A stretch of DNA of 64,000 nt from Proteinivorax tanatarense (GTDB lineage: Bacteria; Bacillota; Proteinivoracia; Proteinivoracales; Proteinivoracaceae), in the NCBI RefSeq assembly GCF_040267685.1, contig NZ_CP158367.1, positions 496,001 to 560,000 on the forward strand, in the 5' to 3' direction. Every line of letters begins with the position of its first letter. Position 1 is the first letter of the stretch. Shown here piece after piece: positions 15,628-24,734 of the stretch. The translations under genes were made by a program, and so were the position numbers. The notes under the pieces are model-generated. The model made no database searches and was not told the DNA's origin. It was given only the letters and a program-made list of their open reading frames with translations.

Positions 15628-16965
15628 ATGTTCGGTCAGGACATGGTTAACAAAAATGGTCCAACACATGGTTAACAAATCATATAAAATGTTAGGTGAA
15701 AATTCATAAGGAGGTTTCACCTAATGCCATGGGAGGAGAAAAGTAAAGTGGATCAAAGAGAAGAGTTTGTTAACCGTGCACTAACCGAAAAAATATCTTT
15801 TACAGACCTATGTGCTGAATATGGCATAAGTAGAAATACAGGTTACAAGTGGAAACACAGGTATGAACAATATGGGCTTCAAGGATTAAGGGACCTAAGT
15901 AAAAGGCCCAAGGAGAGCCCCCAAAAGTTATCAGAAGACTGCATTATAAAAATACTAAATATTAAACATGCTCACCCCTCCTGGGGAGCCCGTAAGATAC
16001 AAAAGATTTTCGAAAAAAATTATCCTTTTGAAAGCGTACCTTCTGAAAGTAGCATAAAAAGAATTTTTGAAAAAGCTGGGTTAGTTAAAAAAAGAAGAGT
16101 TAAAAGAGCTGATACTAACCAAGATGCGCTTAGGCAGCTTATCCAGCCTGAAAAACCTAACGATGTTTGGTCGGTCGACTTTAAAGGTTGGTGGTACTCC
16201 ACTGATAACAAAAAATGTGACCCCTTAACTATCAGAGACGACGATAGTAGATACCTTCTTGCGACACGATTATTGCAAAGACAAGCCACAGAACCTGTAA
16301 AAGAAGTGTTTGAAGAGGTATTTAAAAAGTATGGCCTTCCAAAAACCATTAGAAGTGATAACGGCACACCTTTTGCGCATAGAGGGAGTTTATTAGGACT
16401 AACTAGGTTATCAGCTTGGTGGATGTCACTGGGAATTATTCCAGATAGGACAGAAGTTGCCAAGCCTCAGCAAAATGGCGGTCACGAAAGAATGCACAGA
16501 GATCTAAAAGCTGAGGTCCAAAAAATTAATAACAGTACTTATTCCCACAACCAAAAGATAGTTGAAGAATGGAGAAGAGAGTTTAATCATGTAAGGCCTC
16601 ATGAGGCACTAGACTATCAAACGCCAAGTGATAGGTACACGCCATCTGAAATTAAATATAATGGCAATGTGGATGAGATTATTTATCCGGTCAGTTTTGA
16701 GCGAAGGAAGGTAAATTCAAACGGTGCAGTGAAAATCAAATCCATAGAAATAACATTAAGTTATGCGTTATATGGCTATCACGTTGGCTTGAGTCAAAAA
16801 GATGAACATAACAGACTAAATGTTTGGTTTAACAGATTTTTATTAGGTGAAATTGACTTGCAAACCTATAAGTTTTACACTATTCAAAATGAAGAAAATA
16901 ACAAGAAGTGTTAACCATGTCCTGAACCAAAAGTGTTAATCATGTCTTGAACCTGTACCGAAGAT
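15628..16965 (+). mobile_element. IS481-family insertion sequence, apparently intact
   Basis: One full-length transposase gene flanked by inverted ends. Each end has two copies of ACATGGTTAACA-type boxes: left at 15642 and 15665; right, on the other strand, as GTTAACCATGTC (16911) and GTTAATCATGTC (16936). The outer ends read GTTCGGTCAGGACATGG at the left and, from the right, TTCGGTACAGGTTCAAGACA. Simple GGTGGCTGG-type repeats (15570-15625) lie just outside the left end. No clear target duplication seen. Confidence 0.85.
15724..16914 (+). CDS. IS481-type transposase
   Basis: 396 residues, full family length. N-terminal helix-turn-helix (FTDLCAEYGISRNTGYKWKH), then an RNase-H-like DDE domain: D in NDVWSVDFKGWW, D in IRSDNGTPF, E in NGGHERMHRD, all present. 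C-terminal DNA-binding tail after FNHVRPHEALDYQTPSDRY, the standard integrase-core ending. No internal stop or frameshift, so the element may be active. ATG 15724 follows AGGAGGTTTC. Confidence 0.93.
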   Translation: MPWEEKSKVDQREEFVNRALTEKISFTDLCAEYGISRNTGYKWKHRYEQYGLQGLRDLSKRPKESPQKLSEDCIIKILNIKHAHPSWGARKIQKIFEKNYPFESVPSESSIKRIFEKAGLVKKRRVKRADTNQDALRQLIQPEKPNDVWSVDFKGWWYSTDNKKCDPLTIRDDDSRYLLATRLLQRQATEPVKEVFEEVFKKYGLPKTIRSDNGTPFAHRGSLLGLTRLSAWWMSLGIIPDRTEVAKPQQNGGHERMHRDLKAEVQKINNSTYSHNQKIVEEWRREFNHVRPHEALDYQTPSDRYTPSEIKYNGNVDEIIYPVSFERRKVNSNGAVKIKSIEITLSYALYGYHVGLSQKDEHNRLNVWFNRFLLGEIDLQTYKFYTIQNEENNKKC

Positions 16966-17205
16966 AGTAGAATAGAAAACATAATATGGAGGTCAAGTTC
17001 ATTATTAGAGCTTAAGATCCTTCGCTAACGCTCAGGAGGACAGTGAGAAGCTTTGTCCACTGTAAACTCGCCCTTGACTAATATCTATTCAACTAAGGTC
17101 TTCATTGTCAATTGTCCATTGTAAATTGTAAATTCGCCCTTGACTGCAACCTATCCAACTAAGGTAGTCATTGTCCATTGTAAATTAGCTTTTAAAAGAA
17201 ATTAG
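16966..17205 (+). repeat. Composite dispersed repeat, copy at 16.97 kb
   Basis: Order of parts: AGATAGTAGAATAG; ATGGAGGTCAAGTTCATTAT; AAGATCCTTCGCTAACGCTC then AGGAGGACAGTG; then CCAACTAAGGTCTTCATTG and TCAATTGTCCATTGTAAATT in about two imperfect rounds. The same order appears at 24735-24990 and, inverted, at 34470-34660. Confidence 0.8.
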
Positions 17206-17216
17206 GTGAGACAAAA

Positions 17217-17516
17217 GTGAAACTTGGAAATTGTAAGAAATGTGGCAAGGTGATATATTCCAGTGGTTATTTTATGTGTAAGGAATGTAAAGGTAAAGAG
17301 GTGAGTTCGTATAGGATTGTTAGGGATTATGTGTATGATAATAAAGGGGCAACGGTGATGGAGGTGGCTGAGGCCACTGGGGTTGAACAGTCGATTATCC
17401 TACGGTATGTAAAGGACGGCTGGATATCCTTACTAGATGATCGAACAATTTTGCCCCAGTGTAGGCTGTGTGGGGATTTTGTAGATTGTGGAGAGCTTTG
17501 TGATAACTGTAAGTAA
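17217..17516 (+). CDS. yvyF: YvyF-like flagellar operon protein
   Basis: 99 residues from GTG 17217. Zinc-ribbon-like cysteines at both ends (CKKCGKVIY, CKECKG; CRLCGD, CDNC) around a helix-turn-helix-like middle (TVMEVAEATGVEQSIILRYV). This is the YvyF type, usually next to flgM; here it has been separated from flgM by about 17 kb of insertions. In Bacillus its role is poorly defined, with a regulatory function suggested. It heads a small run with a FlaG-like protein and YjfB. Confidence 0.8.
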   Translation: MKLGNCKKCGKVIYSSGYFMCKECKGKEVSSYRIVRDYVYDNKGATVMEVAEATGVEQSIILRYVKDGWISLLDDRTILPQCRLCGDFVDCGELCDNCK

Positions 17517-17529
17517 ATGAGGTGATGTT

Positions 17530-17820
17530 GTGAAGATAAATAATAACTATATCAACTTAGCTACATACAAAAACAAATTACAAAACTTAACTAGCGGTAA
17601 AATACCCAAAGTAGCGCCAACACAAATAGATCAAGTTGAAGATATAAGCAATCATGGGCTAAAAGAAAACCATAGAGTTAGTTATACTTATAACAAAGAG
17701 CTAAAAAGGAATATAGCCCATGTAATCGATAACTCTACCGGAGAAGTTGTACAGAAGAGAATTTCAGATGCAGAAGTTGATAGAATGATTCGGACTAAAA
17801 GGATGCTTGACAAGGGATAG
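17530..17820 (+). CDS. FlaG-like protein
   Basis: 96 residues from GTG 17530 (site GAGGTGATG). Polar N-terminus, then YNKELKRNIAHVIDNSTGEV followed by VQKRISDAEVDRMIR, which parallels the FlaG core (beta strands, D-x-x-T-G-E-V turn, final helix). The usual IPPEE is replaced by ISDAE. Placed between YvyF and YjfB in the flagellar locus. Family assignment is by motif and is less firm than for the flaG at 3955. Confidence 0.6.
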   Translation: MKINNNYINLATYKNKLQNLTSGKIPKVAPTQIDQVEDISNHGLKENHRVSYTYNKELKRNIAHVIDNSTGEVVQKRISDAEVDRMIRTKRMLDKG

Positions 17821-17931
17821 CTAAACCATAATTAAAAACTTTTAAGTCCTGCCAAACCAGTTATTAAAATGTCATTGTAAAATTAGTTGTATTAACATGA
17901 TGACAAAAATGTTGTGAAAGGGGATGATACC

Positions 17932-18129
17932 ATGGATATAGTGGCATTATCTATAGGTTTAAATCAAATGAAGCTTCAAAATGAAGTGAGTACTTCGGTT
18001 ATGAAGATGGCAATGGATTCTGCCGAAGGGCAGGCTAATGACATGACCAAAATACTAGAGGCTAACACCAAGATGATGGAGCAGTCTGTTAATTCTAATT
18101 TGGGAGCTAATATTGATTTAAAGGTGTAA
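17932..18129 (+). CDS. YjfB family putative motility protein
   Basis: 65 residues from ATG 17932 behind AAAGGGG. Pattern MDIVALSIGLNQMKLQNEVS, then SVMKMAMDSAEGQA, and ends LGANIDLKV: the YjfB family of short helical proteins of motile Firmicutes, some under sigma-D control. Function unknown. An in-frame start 18 nt upstream is possible but has no ribosome site. Confidence 0.75.
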   Translation: MDIVALSIGLNQMKLQNEVSTSVMKMAMDSAEGQANDMTKILEANTKMMEQSVNSNLGANIDLKV

Positions 18130-18606
18130 AGAACTTCCTAGCATGGAGTGACACGTATTAACATCTAATAAATAAGTAAAGGCCTTACTTTGGAAAAATA
18201 TTATGCAGATGACGAGCTTAACTATAGGTCATTTATTAATGTTGTTGAGTATAGGCTTAAAAGATAATCCTAGGTCTTGCCGAGTATTGAGGGGATTACA
18301 GGGAGCTAAACTAGCCTGGAGTTTTTGTAAGAAGAGTATGACATGATATAAATTGTTCTCAATATGGTGAAAAGGATTGATATGTAGAGATGAACATCTG
18401 GAAGTCTTTATGGTTTCTTTATAAACTTGCAATAATAAATTAATATTTTTTACATGCTGAAACCATAAAATTTGGTATTCAAGAGAGTTAGGTAATTGCA
18501 AATAACTTCGGGGGATTCTTATGAAATTATTAAAATAAGAACTATTATATCAGACTTTGTGAAGTTTTCTAATCGTCTACCAGTCATAAACGAGGAGGAG
18601 TTAACA
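18130..18606. other. Gene-free gap upstream of cheV
   Basis: AT-rich. A short plus-strand stretch near 18190-18265 (EKYYADDELNYRSFINVVEY) looks like a decayed coding remnant, but stops follow. The minus-strand frame 18229-18501 has no ribosome site or family. No repeat from the dispersed families is seen. Confidence 0.5.
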
Positions 18607-19485
18607 TTGAAAAACGAAATATTACTGGAAAGTGGAACCAATGAGTTGGAAATAGTCATTTTTAAAGTTGGAGATTTGTCCTTAGGGGTAAATGTGGCAA
18701 AAGTAGAGTCTATAATAACTCACCAGAAAATTACTGGGCTGCCCAATACCCATCCTAACATAAAGGGGGTTATTAATCATCGAGGTAGGGTGTTGCCAGT
18801 TTTAGATATGGCAAATACTTTAAATAAAGAATGTGGCAAAAATGAACAAGAAAGACTATTGATTTTGATGTATATAAATAACAGTGATTTTGTCATCGAA
18901 ATTAGTGAAGTAGTGGGGATAAAAAGACTTTCATGGGACCAAGTTGAAACTCCTTCAGAAATTTTAACAATGGATAACGAAACGCCAGCAACCGGTGTAG
19001 TAAAATTAGAAGACGAAGAAGTTGTATTAATACTTGACTTTGAAAAAATATTAGCAGATATGGACCAAAACTTGTCAGTTCAAAAAACATCAATTACTAG
19101 TGGGTTAGAAGGTAGAAAATTGGTTGTAGCCGAGGACTCATCTTTTCTGTTAGAAGTGGTAAATGATTCATTTGTAAAGGCAGGCGCGAAAGTAGAAAAG
19201 TTCAGCAACGGCAAAGATGCTTTGACTTATCTGGAATCAGTAAATATAGGTGAGATTTATTGTGTAATTACAGATATAGAGATGCCTGTAATGGATGGTC
19301 TTACGCTAACTAAAAATATTAAAGAAAACCCAAACTTGAGAGATATACCTGTGATATTGTTTTCTTCCATAGTAAGTGATGGATTAGTCCATAAAGGAAA
19401 AAGTGTTGGCGCAGATGCGCAGATTACAAAACCTGAAATTGATAAATTAGTTTCATTGGTAACGAATATAACTAAGAAATCTTAA
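18607..19485 (+). CDS. cheV: CheV, CheW-response regulator hybrid
   Basis: 292 residues from TTG 18607, chosen because GAGGAGGAG lies 6 nt upstream and the protein then begins MKNEILLESGTNELEIVIF, the standard CheV start. CheW-like domain ~1-155 couples receptors to CheA. Receiver domain ~170-292 has the acidic pair ED in VVAEDSS, phospho-acceptor D in VITDIEMPVMDG and K in ITKPE. CheV functions in receptor adaptation in Bacillus. A terminator-like hairpin follows. Confidence 0.95.
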   Translation: MKNEILLESGTNELEIVIFKVGDLSLGVNVAKVESIITHQKITGLPNTHPNIKGVINHRGRVLPVLDMANTLNKECGKNEQERLLILMYINNSDFVIEISEVVGIKRLSWDQVETPSEILTMDNETPATGVVKLEDEEVVLILDFEKILADMDQNLSVQKTSITSGLEGRKLVVAEDSSFLLEVVNDSFVKAGAKVEKFSNGKDALTYLESVNIGEIYCVITDIEMPVMDGLTLTKNIKENPNLRDIPVILFSSIVSDGLVHKGKSVGADAQITKPEIDKLVSLVTNITKKS

Positions 19486-19505
19486 TGTCTATATTAAACG
19501 CTACG

Positions 19506-19534
19506 AAACGGTAACAAGAGAATTGTTACCGTTT
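19506..19534 (+). terminator. cheV terminator hairpin
   Basis: Perfect 12-bp stem AAACGGTAACAA / TTGTTACCGTTT with loop GAGAA, 20 nt after the cheV stop. No long T-run beyond the stem. Confidence 0.65.
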
Positions 19535-19536
19535 GC

Positions 19537-20325
19537 GGGTGAGCAACGTCTCACCAAATACCGCAGCAGGTAATTCATTGCCTGCGGCTACGGCTGCTCA
19601 AAAGTGACAGGTTGTAGACTCGCTACTACAATCCGGGGAATGAATTCCCCTCTACGTGGGAGAGCAACACTCCCACCAAACTCCGTAGCAGGTAATTCAT
19701 TGCCTGCGGCTACGGCTGCTCAAAAGTGACAGGTTGTAGACTCGCTACTACAATCCGGGGAATGAATTCCCCTCTACGTGGGAGAGCAACACTCCCACCA
19801 AACTCCGTAGCAGGTAATTCATTGCCTGCGGCTACGGCTGCTCAAAAGTGACAGGTTGTAGACTCGCTACTACAATCCGGGGAATGAATTCCCCTCTACG
19901 TGGGAGAGCAACACTCCCACCAAACTCCGTAGCAGGTAATTCATTGCCTGCGGCTACGGCTGCTCAAAAGTGACAGGTTGTAGACTCGCTACTACAATCC
20001 GGGGAATGAATTCCCCTCTACGTGGGAGAGCAACACTCCCACCAAACTCCGTAGCAGGTAATTCATTGCCTGCGGCTACGGCTGCTCAAAAGTGACAGGT
20101 TGTAGACTCGCTACTACAATCCGGGGAATGAATTCCCCTCTACGTGGGAGAGCAACACTCCCACCAAACTCCGTAGCAGGTAATTCATTGCCTGCGGCTA
20201 CGGCTGCTCAAAAGTGACAGGTTGTAGACTCGCTACTACAATCCGGGGAATGAATTCCCCTCTACGTGAGGTAGCAACGTCTCACCAAACGCCGTAGCAG
20301 GTAATTCATTGCCTGCGGCTATGGT
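19537..20325. repeat. REP-pair tandem array 2 (6 units of 122 bp plus a partial)
   Basis: GCAGGTAATTC occurs at 19566, 19688, 19810, 19932, 20054, 20176 and 20297. Each unit has a long imperfect hairpin closed by CCGTAG/CTACGG around CAGGTAAT-TC-ATTGCCTG, a small GTAG-ACTCG-CTAC hairpin, the palindrome GGGGAAT-GA-ATTCCCC, and GTGGGAG/CTCCCAC in the joint. The internal units are nearly identical to each other; the outer units differ (GGGTGAGCAACGTCTCACC), suggesting homogenisation from within. Confidence 0.95.
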
Positions 20326-20397
20326 TGCTTGGCACAGTTTTGATTTGGATAATTTTGTTTTAACTACTAAAAAACATAGAGTTTAAGATTTTTTATC

Positions 20398-20437
20398 AAA
20401 AGAGGCAGGCGATATGATAATATCACCTGCCTCTTTT
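20398..20437 (-). terminator. Terminator of the membrane receptor gene
   Basis: Stem AAAAGAGGCAGG / CCTGCCTCTTTT extended past one C/A mismatch by GATAT/ATATC, loop GATA. Located downstream of the minus-strand gene at 20503. A covarying copy lies at 23502-23547. Confidence 0.8.
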
Positions 20438-20502
20438 AATTAAAGAAATAAAGTGTACTTAATTTGTATGGGGTCATAAGCCAGTTAACTAATATACCAG
20501 TG

Positions 20503-22515
20503 TTATTTTTCTTTACTTGATTTTGTGTTATCAAACTTAAACTCTTTAATAGAGTGAGTCATTTCTTTGGCTAGGTCGGACAGATTATCGCTGGAATTAG
20601 AGATTTCCTCCATGGCTGCAGTTTGTTCTTCTACAGAAGCCGAAATTTGCTCTGTGCTTGCGGCATTTTGCTGAGCAATGGCAGAAATGTGTTCTACTAA
20701 AGTAATGATTTCATCTTTTTTTGTTTCCATGTTATCACCGGATAAATTTAAATCCTCTAGCGCTGCCTTCATTTTTTTCAGCGAGCTTTGAATGTTGTCG
20801 AATCCCTCTTTCGTCTGTTGTGCCTGCTGCTCTTGTTTTGATGTTATATTATCTACTAATTCCATATCTTTTACTGCTAAATTTACTTTTATTGTGAGGT
20901 CTTCTATTATTTTTATGATATCATCGGTAAATTGGTTAGACTGCTCTGCTAGCTTTCTAATTTCGTCAGCTACTACCGAAAATCCTTTGCCAGCTTCTCC
21001 AGCTCTTGCTGCTTCTATTGCAGCATTTAAAGCCAGAAGATTTGTTTGCTCAGCGATATTTTGAATTAGTCCGCTAGCGGTTTCGATTTTTTCAGCGCTT
21101 TTTTGGGTTTCCTCAACTACTCCTTTAAAGTTGTTTGTTACTTCTCGGTTTTCTTTAGTGGTGATTAACAAACCTTCCATAGACTTTTGTCCGCTTAATT
21201 GATACTTATTTACCTCATCTATACCGCTATTGAGATTTTCTAAACGTTGTTGATTCATATTTATATAATCTCCTAGTTTATTTACAGCGCTAGCGCCTTC
21301 AGTTGTTTCTGATGCCTGTTCTGAAGTACTGTTAGCGATTTCTTCAACGGCTCTTGCTACTTCGTCTGCTGCTATAGAAGAGTTTTTGCTGGTAGTTGTT
21401 AATTCTTGGGCTGAAGTTGATACGTCCTCACCGGCTTTAGAAATTTTTTGAATTAAAGTTATGATATTGTTTTGCATCTGAGTACTTGAGCGTATCATAT
21501 CACCGATTTCATCGTTGCGTTTCGCATATTTAATTAGGTCTTTGTCTTCGTTTATTGTGAGATCGTATTGAGAGATACGTTTGAGTTTTTCCGCAACTGA
21601 TAAAATTGGTTTAGCCGTACGATTAGCTACCCCAAAAGCCGCGCCTCCGCTAATGAGTATTGCTATAAAAAATATTATAAAAAATAAAGTGCGGAAAGTG
21701 TTCATGCCTGATAATAATTCATCCCAATGAACTTCCACCATAAGGTTCCAGTCTTGGGTTTTTTGGATAGGAGAGTTTAGCAAAACAGTTTGTTCTCCGT
21801 CTAAATCCGTCTCTAATATTCCTGGTTTAGTTTGGCTTATATCCTCAATAGAAACACCGGAGTAATAATTTTCAGTGCCTATTTGTTCACCAACTAGGGA
21901 ACTATTGGGGTGAGCTAATATAGTACCGTCGCTACCTAAAATCCATCCAAACCCTGCATCACTAATGTTAATATTTTCTAACATAGAGGTAAGTTCACTT
22001 AAATAGATAGAGCCGGAGATAGCTCCCACCCTTTCACCTTGATCATTATTAATACCATGAGCAATGACTACTAACATTTCACCATCAATAGAAGACGGAA
22101 AGGGGTTGGTTATGTAGAAATCCTCTCCTTGTTGAAAAATGGCATCCATATATTCGCTGCTACTGAAGTCGTAGGTTTGAAGATCAGCATCATATGCTGT
22201 CCCATCAGGGTACACTAAAGATAAAGTGCTGAAATCGGTGTTTTCTACAATATTGCCAAGTAACGGTGCAGCAAGCTCTGGTTCCATTTTTTTTACTGCA
22301 TCGTTTTGAGAAATAATATAAGCTTCTGAAACTTTTCGTTGCAATAGTCCTTCAAGATTTTGAGAGTAAATGTCTATAATTTCTGTATTAAGGTCTTCTG
22401 ACAAGTTTCCTGTTAAGTTGCTCGCAGAAAAATATAAAATTATACCCATTGCAGAAATTAATATGAGGCATACTGTTAAAAAAGTTGCGGTCATTTTTCC
22501 TTGCAAACCTTTCAT
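20503..22515 (-). CDS. Methyl-accepting chemotaxis protein (dCache type)
   Basis: 670 residues. Membrane segment near 8-28; extracytoplasmic double-Cache-like sensor ~35-275 ([56 protein letters not shown]); second membrane segment ~278-302; HAMP ([20 protein letters not shown]); then a full signalling domain with the tip [20 protein letters not shown] and [18 protein letters not shown]. The C-terminus ([19 protein letters not shown]) is normal and there is no NWETF tether. The ligand is unknown, possibly an amino acid. Flanked by REP-pair arrays on both sides; a dead copy of its last codons lies at 23614. Confidence 0.95.
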   Translation of the reverse strand: MKGLQGKMTATFLTVCLILISAMGIILYFSASNLTGNLSEDLNTEIIDIYSQNLEGLLQRKVSEAYIISQNDAVKKMEPELAAPLLGNIVENTDFSTLSLVYPDGTAYDADLQTYDFSSSEYMDAIFQQGEDFYITNPFPSSIDGEMLVVIAHGINNDQGERVGAISGSIYLSELTSMLENINISDAGFGWILGSDGTILAHPNSSLVGEQIGTENYYSGVSIEDISQTKPGILETDLDGEQTVLLNSPIQKTQDWNLMVEVHWDELLSGMNTFRTLFFIIFFIAILISGGAAFGVANRTAKPILSVAEKLKRISQYDLTINEDKDLIKYAKRNDEIGDMIRSSTQMQNNIITLIQKISKAGEDVSTSAQELTTTSKNSSIAADEVARAVEEIANSTSEQASETTEGASAVNKLGDYINMNQQRLENLNSGIDEVNKYQLSGQKSMEGLLITTKENREVTNNFKGVVEETQKSAEKIETASGLIQNIAEQTNLLALNAAIEAARAGEAGKGFSVVADEIRKLAEQSNQFTDDIIKIIEDLTIKVNLAVKDMELVDNITSKQEQQAQQTKEGFDNIQSSLKKMKAALEDLNLSGDNMETKKDEIITLVEHISAIAQQNAASTEQISASVEEQTAAMEEISNSSDNLSDLAKEMTHSIKEFKFDNTKSSKEK

Positions 22516-22690
22516 GGTATCATCCTTTCTTGTTTTATCTTTTTGTTAGATTATCAGCCCACGTAATAAAAAATATAATAAATAAAAAAGGTACTAATTT
22601 ACCTGTTTTACTTCGCTATATTTTGCAAAAAACCTTTAATTATATCGAAAAATGTCTAAATATAGCATATTTACGTACTAAATTCTAAGT

Positions 22691-23440
22691 ACTTCATTGC
22701 CTGCGGCTATGGCTGCTCAAAAGTGACAGGTTATAGACTCGCTACCACAATCCGGGGAATGAATTCCCCTCTACGTGGGAGAGCAACGCTGCTAGCAAAT
22801 GCCGTAGCAGGTACTTCATTGCCTGCGGCTATGGCTGCTCAAAAGTGACAGGTTATAGACTCGCTACCACAATCCGGGGAATGAATTCCCCTCTACGTGG
22901 GAGAGCAACGCTGCTAGCAAATGCCGTAGCAGGTACTTCATTGCCTGCGGCTATGGCTGCTCAAAAGTGACAGGTTATAGACTCGCTACCACAATCCGGG
23001 GAATGAATTCCCCTCTACGTGGGAGAGCAACGCTGCTAGCAAATGCCGTAGCAGGTACTTCATTGCCTGCGGCTATGGCTGCTCAAAAGTGACAGGTTAT
23101 AGACTCGCTACCACAATCCGGGGAATGAATTCCCCTCTACGTGGGAGAGCAACGCTGCTAGCAAATGCCGTAGCAGGTACTTCATTGCCTGCGGCTATGG
23201 CTGCTCAAAAGTGACAGGTTATAGACTCGCTACCACAATCCGGGGAATGAATTCCCCTCTACGTGGGAGAGCAACGCTGCTAGCAAATGCCGTAGCAGGT
23301 ACTTCATTGCCTGCGGCTATGGCTGCTCAAAAGTGACAGGTTATAGACTCGCTACCACAATCCGGGGAATGAATTCCCCTCTACGTGGGAGAGCAACGCT
23401 GCTACCAAATGCCGTAGCAGGTAATTCATTGCCTGCGGAG
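22691..23440. repeat. REP-pair tandem array 3 (6 units of 122 bp plus a degraded partial)
   Basis: GCAGGTACTTC at 22807, 22929, 23051, 23173 and 23295, then GCAGGTAATTC at 23417. Same architecture and period as array 2 but with its own fixed variants (GTACTTC, CTATGG, GTTATAG, CTACCACAA, GCTGCTAGCAAATG), so each array is homogenised separately. In this joint the GTGGGAG/CTCCCAC pairing of array 2 is lost. Confidence 0.95.
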
Positions 23441-23501
23441 ATGGTCGCTCTGTGGCAACATTATTGGTATTGGGCAATTTTGTTTTGATTAATTTATTTT
23501 T

Positions 23502-23547
23502 CATAAAAGTGGCAGGAGATATGATAAAATCTCCTGCCACTTTTATG
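23502..23547 (-). terminator. Orphan terminator, copy of the receptor terminator
   Basis: Perfect 19-bp stem (23502-23520 / 23529-23547) with an 8-nt loop. Compared with 20398-20437, paired positions differ together (GAGGCAGG/CCTGCCTC versus GTGGCAGG/CCTGCCAC) and the mismatch is repaired. It now terminates nothing but a gene remnant. Confidence 0.8.
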
Positions 23548-23613
23548 AAGGACATTATGCGAAATTTGATTAGTATGGGTTTATTAGGTCAGCTTATTTG
23601 TAAAAGAAGAGTG

Positions 23614-23671
23614 TTATTTTTCGTTAATTGATTTTGTGTTATCAAATCTAAACTCTTTAAAAGTGACTCAC
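23614..23671 (-). pseudogene. Remnant of the 3' end of a second receptor gene
   Basis: Minus strand reads SHFKEFRFDNTKSINEK then stop, against [18 protein letters not shown] at the end of the receptor at 20503. The ~75 bp of 3' flank before it and the terminator also match. Upstream of about 23671 the similarity disappears. Confidence 0.85.
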
Positions 23672-23761
23672 TTAATTGTAATTTTTCTTACTGATTGATT
23701 GTAGGCTGTTTTCATAAGTTTTCATAGGACAGGGTACAACTGGTTAGGGATACTATATATT

Positions 23762-23787
23762 TAAGAACTTTGATTTTTTTCCGATAT
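23762..23787 (+). promoter_or_regulatory. Candidate sigma-D promoter of the soluble receptor gene
   Basis: TAAG (23762-23765), 14 nt, TCCGATAT (23780-23787). Same layout as at 3888 and 8396. A TATGATATGATA stretch just downstream could be a sigma-A -10 instead. Confidence 0.5.
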
Positions 23788-23880
23788 ATTATGATATGAT
23801 ATATGTAGTATAGTTTATAAACATACCATAAAAAATAGGGATTATGTACCAGTAAAAATAAAATTAAGGAGTGGAGTCTG

Positions 23881-24726
23881 ATGAAAAATGAGAGTTATAA
23901 AACAAATGAAGAAATATTGGCTGCTTTTAAGGTTGTTTTGCCATATATCAATAGGATAGCTCATGAAGATATGGCAGTTGGGTTAACTGATTTAGAGAAG
24001 TATGTTGGGTACTACAGAGCAGATGAATTTGAACTAGACTTGCCAGAAGGCAAGCCAATTGAGGGAATAAAAAATATACAGCAGTGTATAAAAGAGCAAA
24101 AGGATACCATTGACAATGTTCCCCCCGAGGTGTATGGAAGAGCTATTAAAACCATATTTACGCCAATTTATGGAGAGAATAATGAAATTATAGGCACTTT
24201 AAGCTCGGGGATAGATTTTGAAAACAATAAGAAGCTTGTGGAAAATGTAGAAGATGTGTCAGAGGTTACTCAACAGGTTACAGATAGTATGAATGAACTG
24301 GCTGCTGCATCAGAAAATTTAGCAGATTCAGGGCAAGTGTTGATAAAAAAAGTAGATGACTTAACTAGCAAGCAAAAAGATTCTTTAAATATTCTAGACT
24401 TAATAAAATCCATATCAGCTCAAACAAACTTACTAGGTTTAAACGCATCTATTGAAGCTGCTAGGTCAGGAGAACACGGTCGTGGGTTTGCAGTAGTAGC
24501 TGAAGAAGTTAGAAAGCTAGCAGAAAAATCGCAAGAGGCTGTTACAAAGATAGAAGGGATTTTAGGTGATATGAATACCAGTGTTTCGGCGATTAACGAA
24601 AGTATTGATGCAGTAGGTGCTATTAGTGAGGAACAAGCAGCTACCGCCCAAGAAGTTTTAGCAAATACCGAGCAAATCAATGATACAATTAAAGAGTTAT
24701 CGGGGTTTGTAGAAAAATATAAATAA
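23881..24726 (+). CDS. Soluble, short methyl-accepting chemotaxis-type protein
   Basis: 281 residues, no membrane segment. Residues 1-120 form a small sensor that resembles a PAS/Cache-like fold ([40 protein letters not shown]). Residues ~125-281 are a shortened signalling helix pair with the tip [20 protein letters not shown] and [20 protein letters not shown]. No HAMP, and the adaptation helices are cut short compared with the receptor at 20503. Start ATG 23881 after AAGGAGTGG. May be a cytoplasmic receptor for a metabolite or energy signal. Confidence 0.9.
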   Translation: MKNESYKTNEEILAAFKVVLPYINRIAHEDMAVGLTDLEKYVGYYRADEFELDLPEGKPIEGIKNIQQCIKEQKDTIDNVPPEVYGRAIKTIFTPIYGENNEIIGTLSSGIDFENNKKLVENVEDVSEVTQQVTDSMNELAAASENLADSGQVLIKKVDDLTSKQKDSLNILDLIKSISAQTNLLGLNASIEAARSGEHGRGFAVVAEEVRKLAEKSQEAVTKIEGILGDMNTSVSAINESIDAVGAISEEQAATAQEVLANTEQINDTIKELSGFVEKYK

Positions 24727-24734
24727 GTAGGGTG

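Noticed and set aside
18229-18501. Minus-strand 90-codon frame upstream of cheV
   Set aside because: No ribosome site, no family resemblance, AT-rich composition; kept only as an unexplained gap.
18496-18606. Longer CheV start at 18496
   Set aside because: TTG 18607 has a perfect ribosome site and gives the normal CheV N-terminus; the extra 37 codons do not resemble the family.
5926-23440. Arrays considered as CRISPR
   Set aside because: Units repeat along their whole length with no unique spacers, and period is 122-188 bp; no cas genes.
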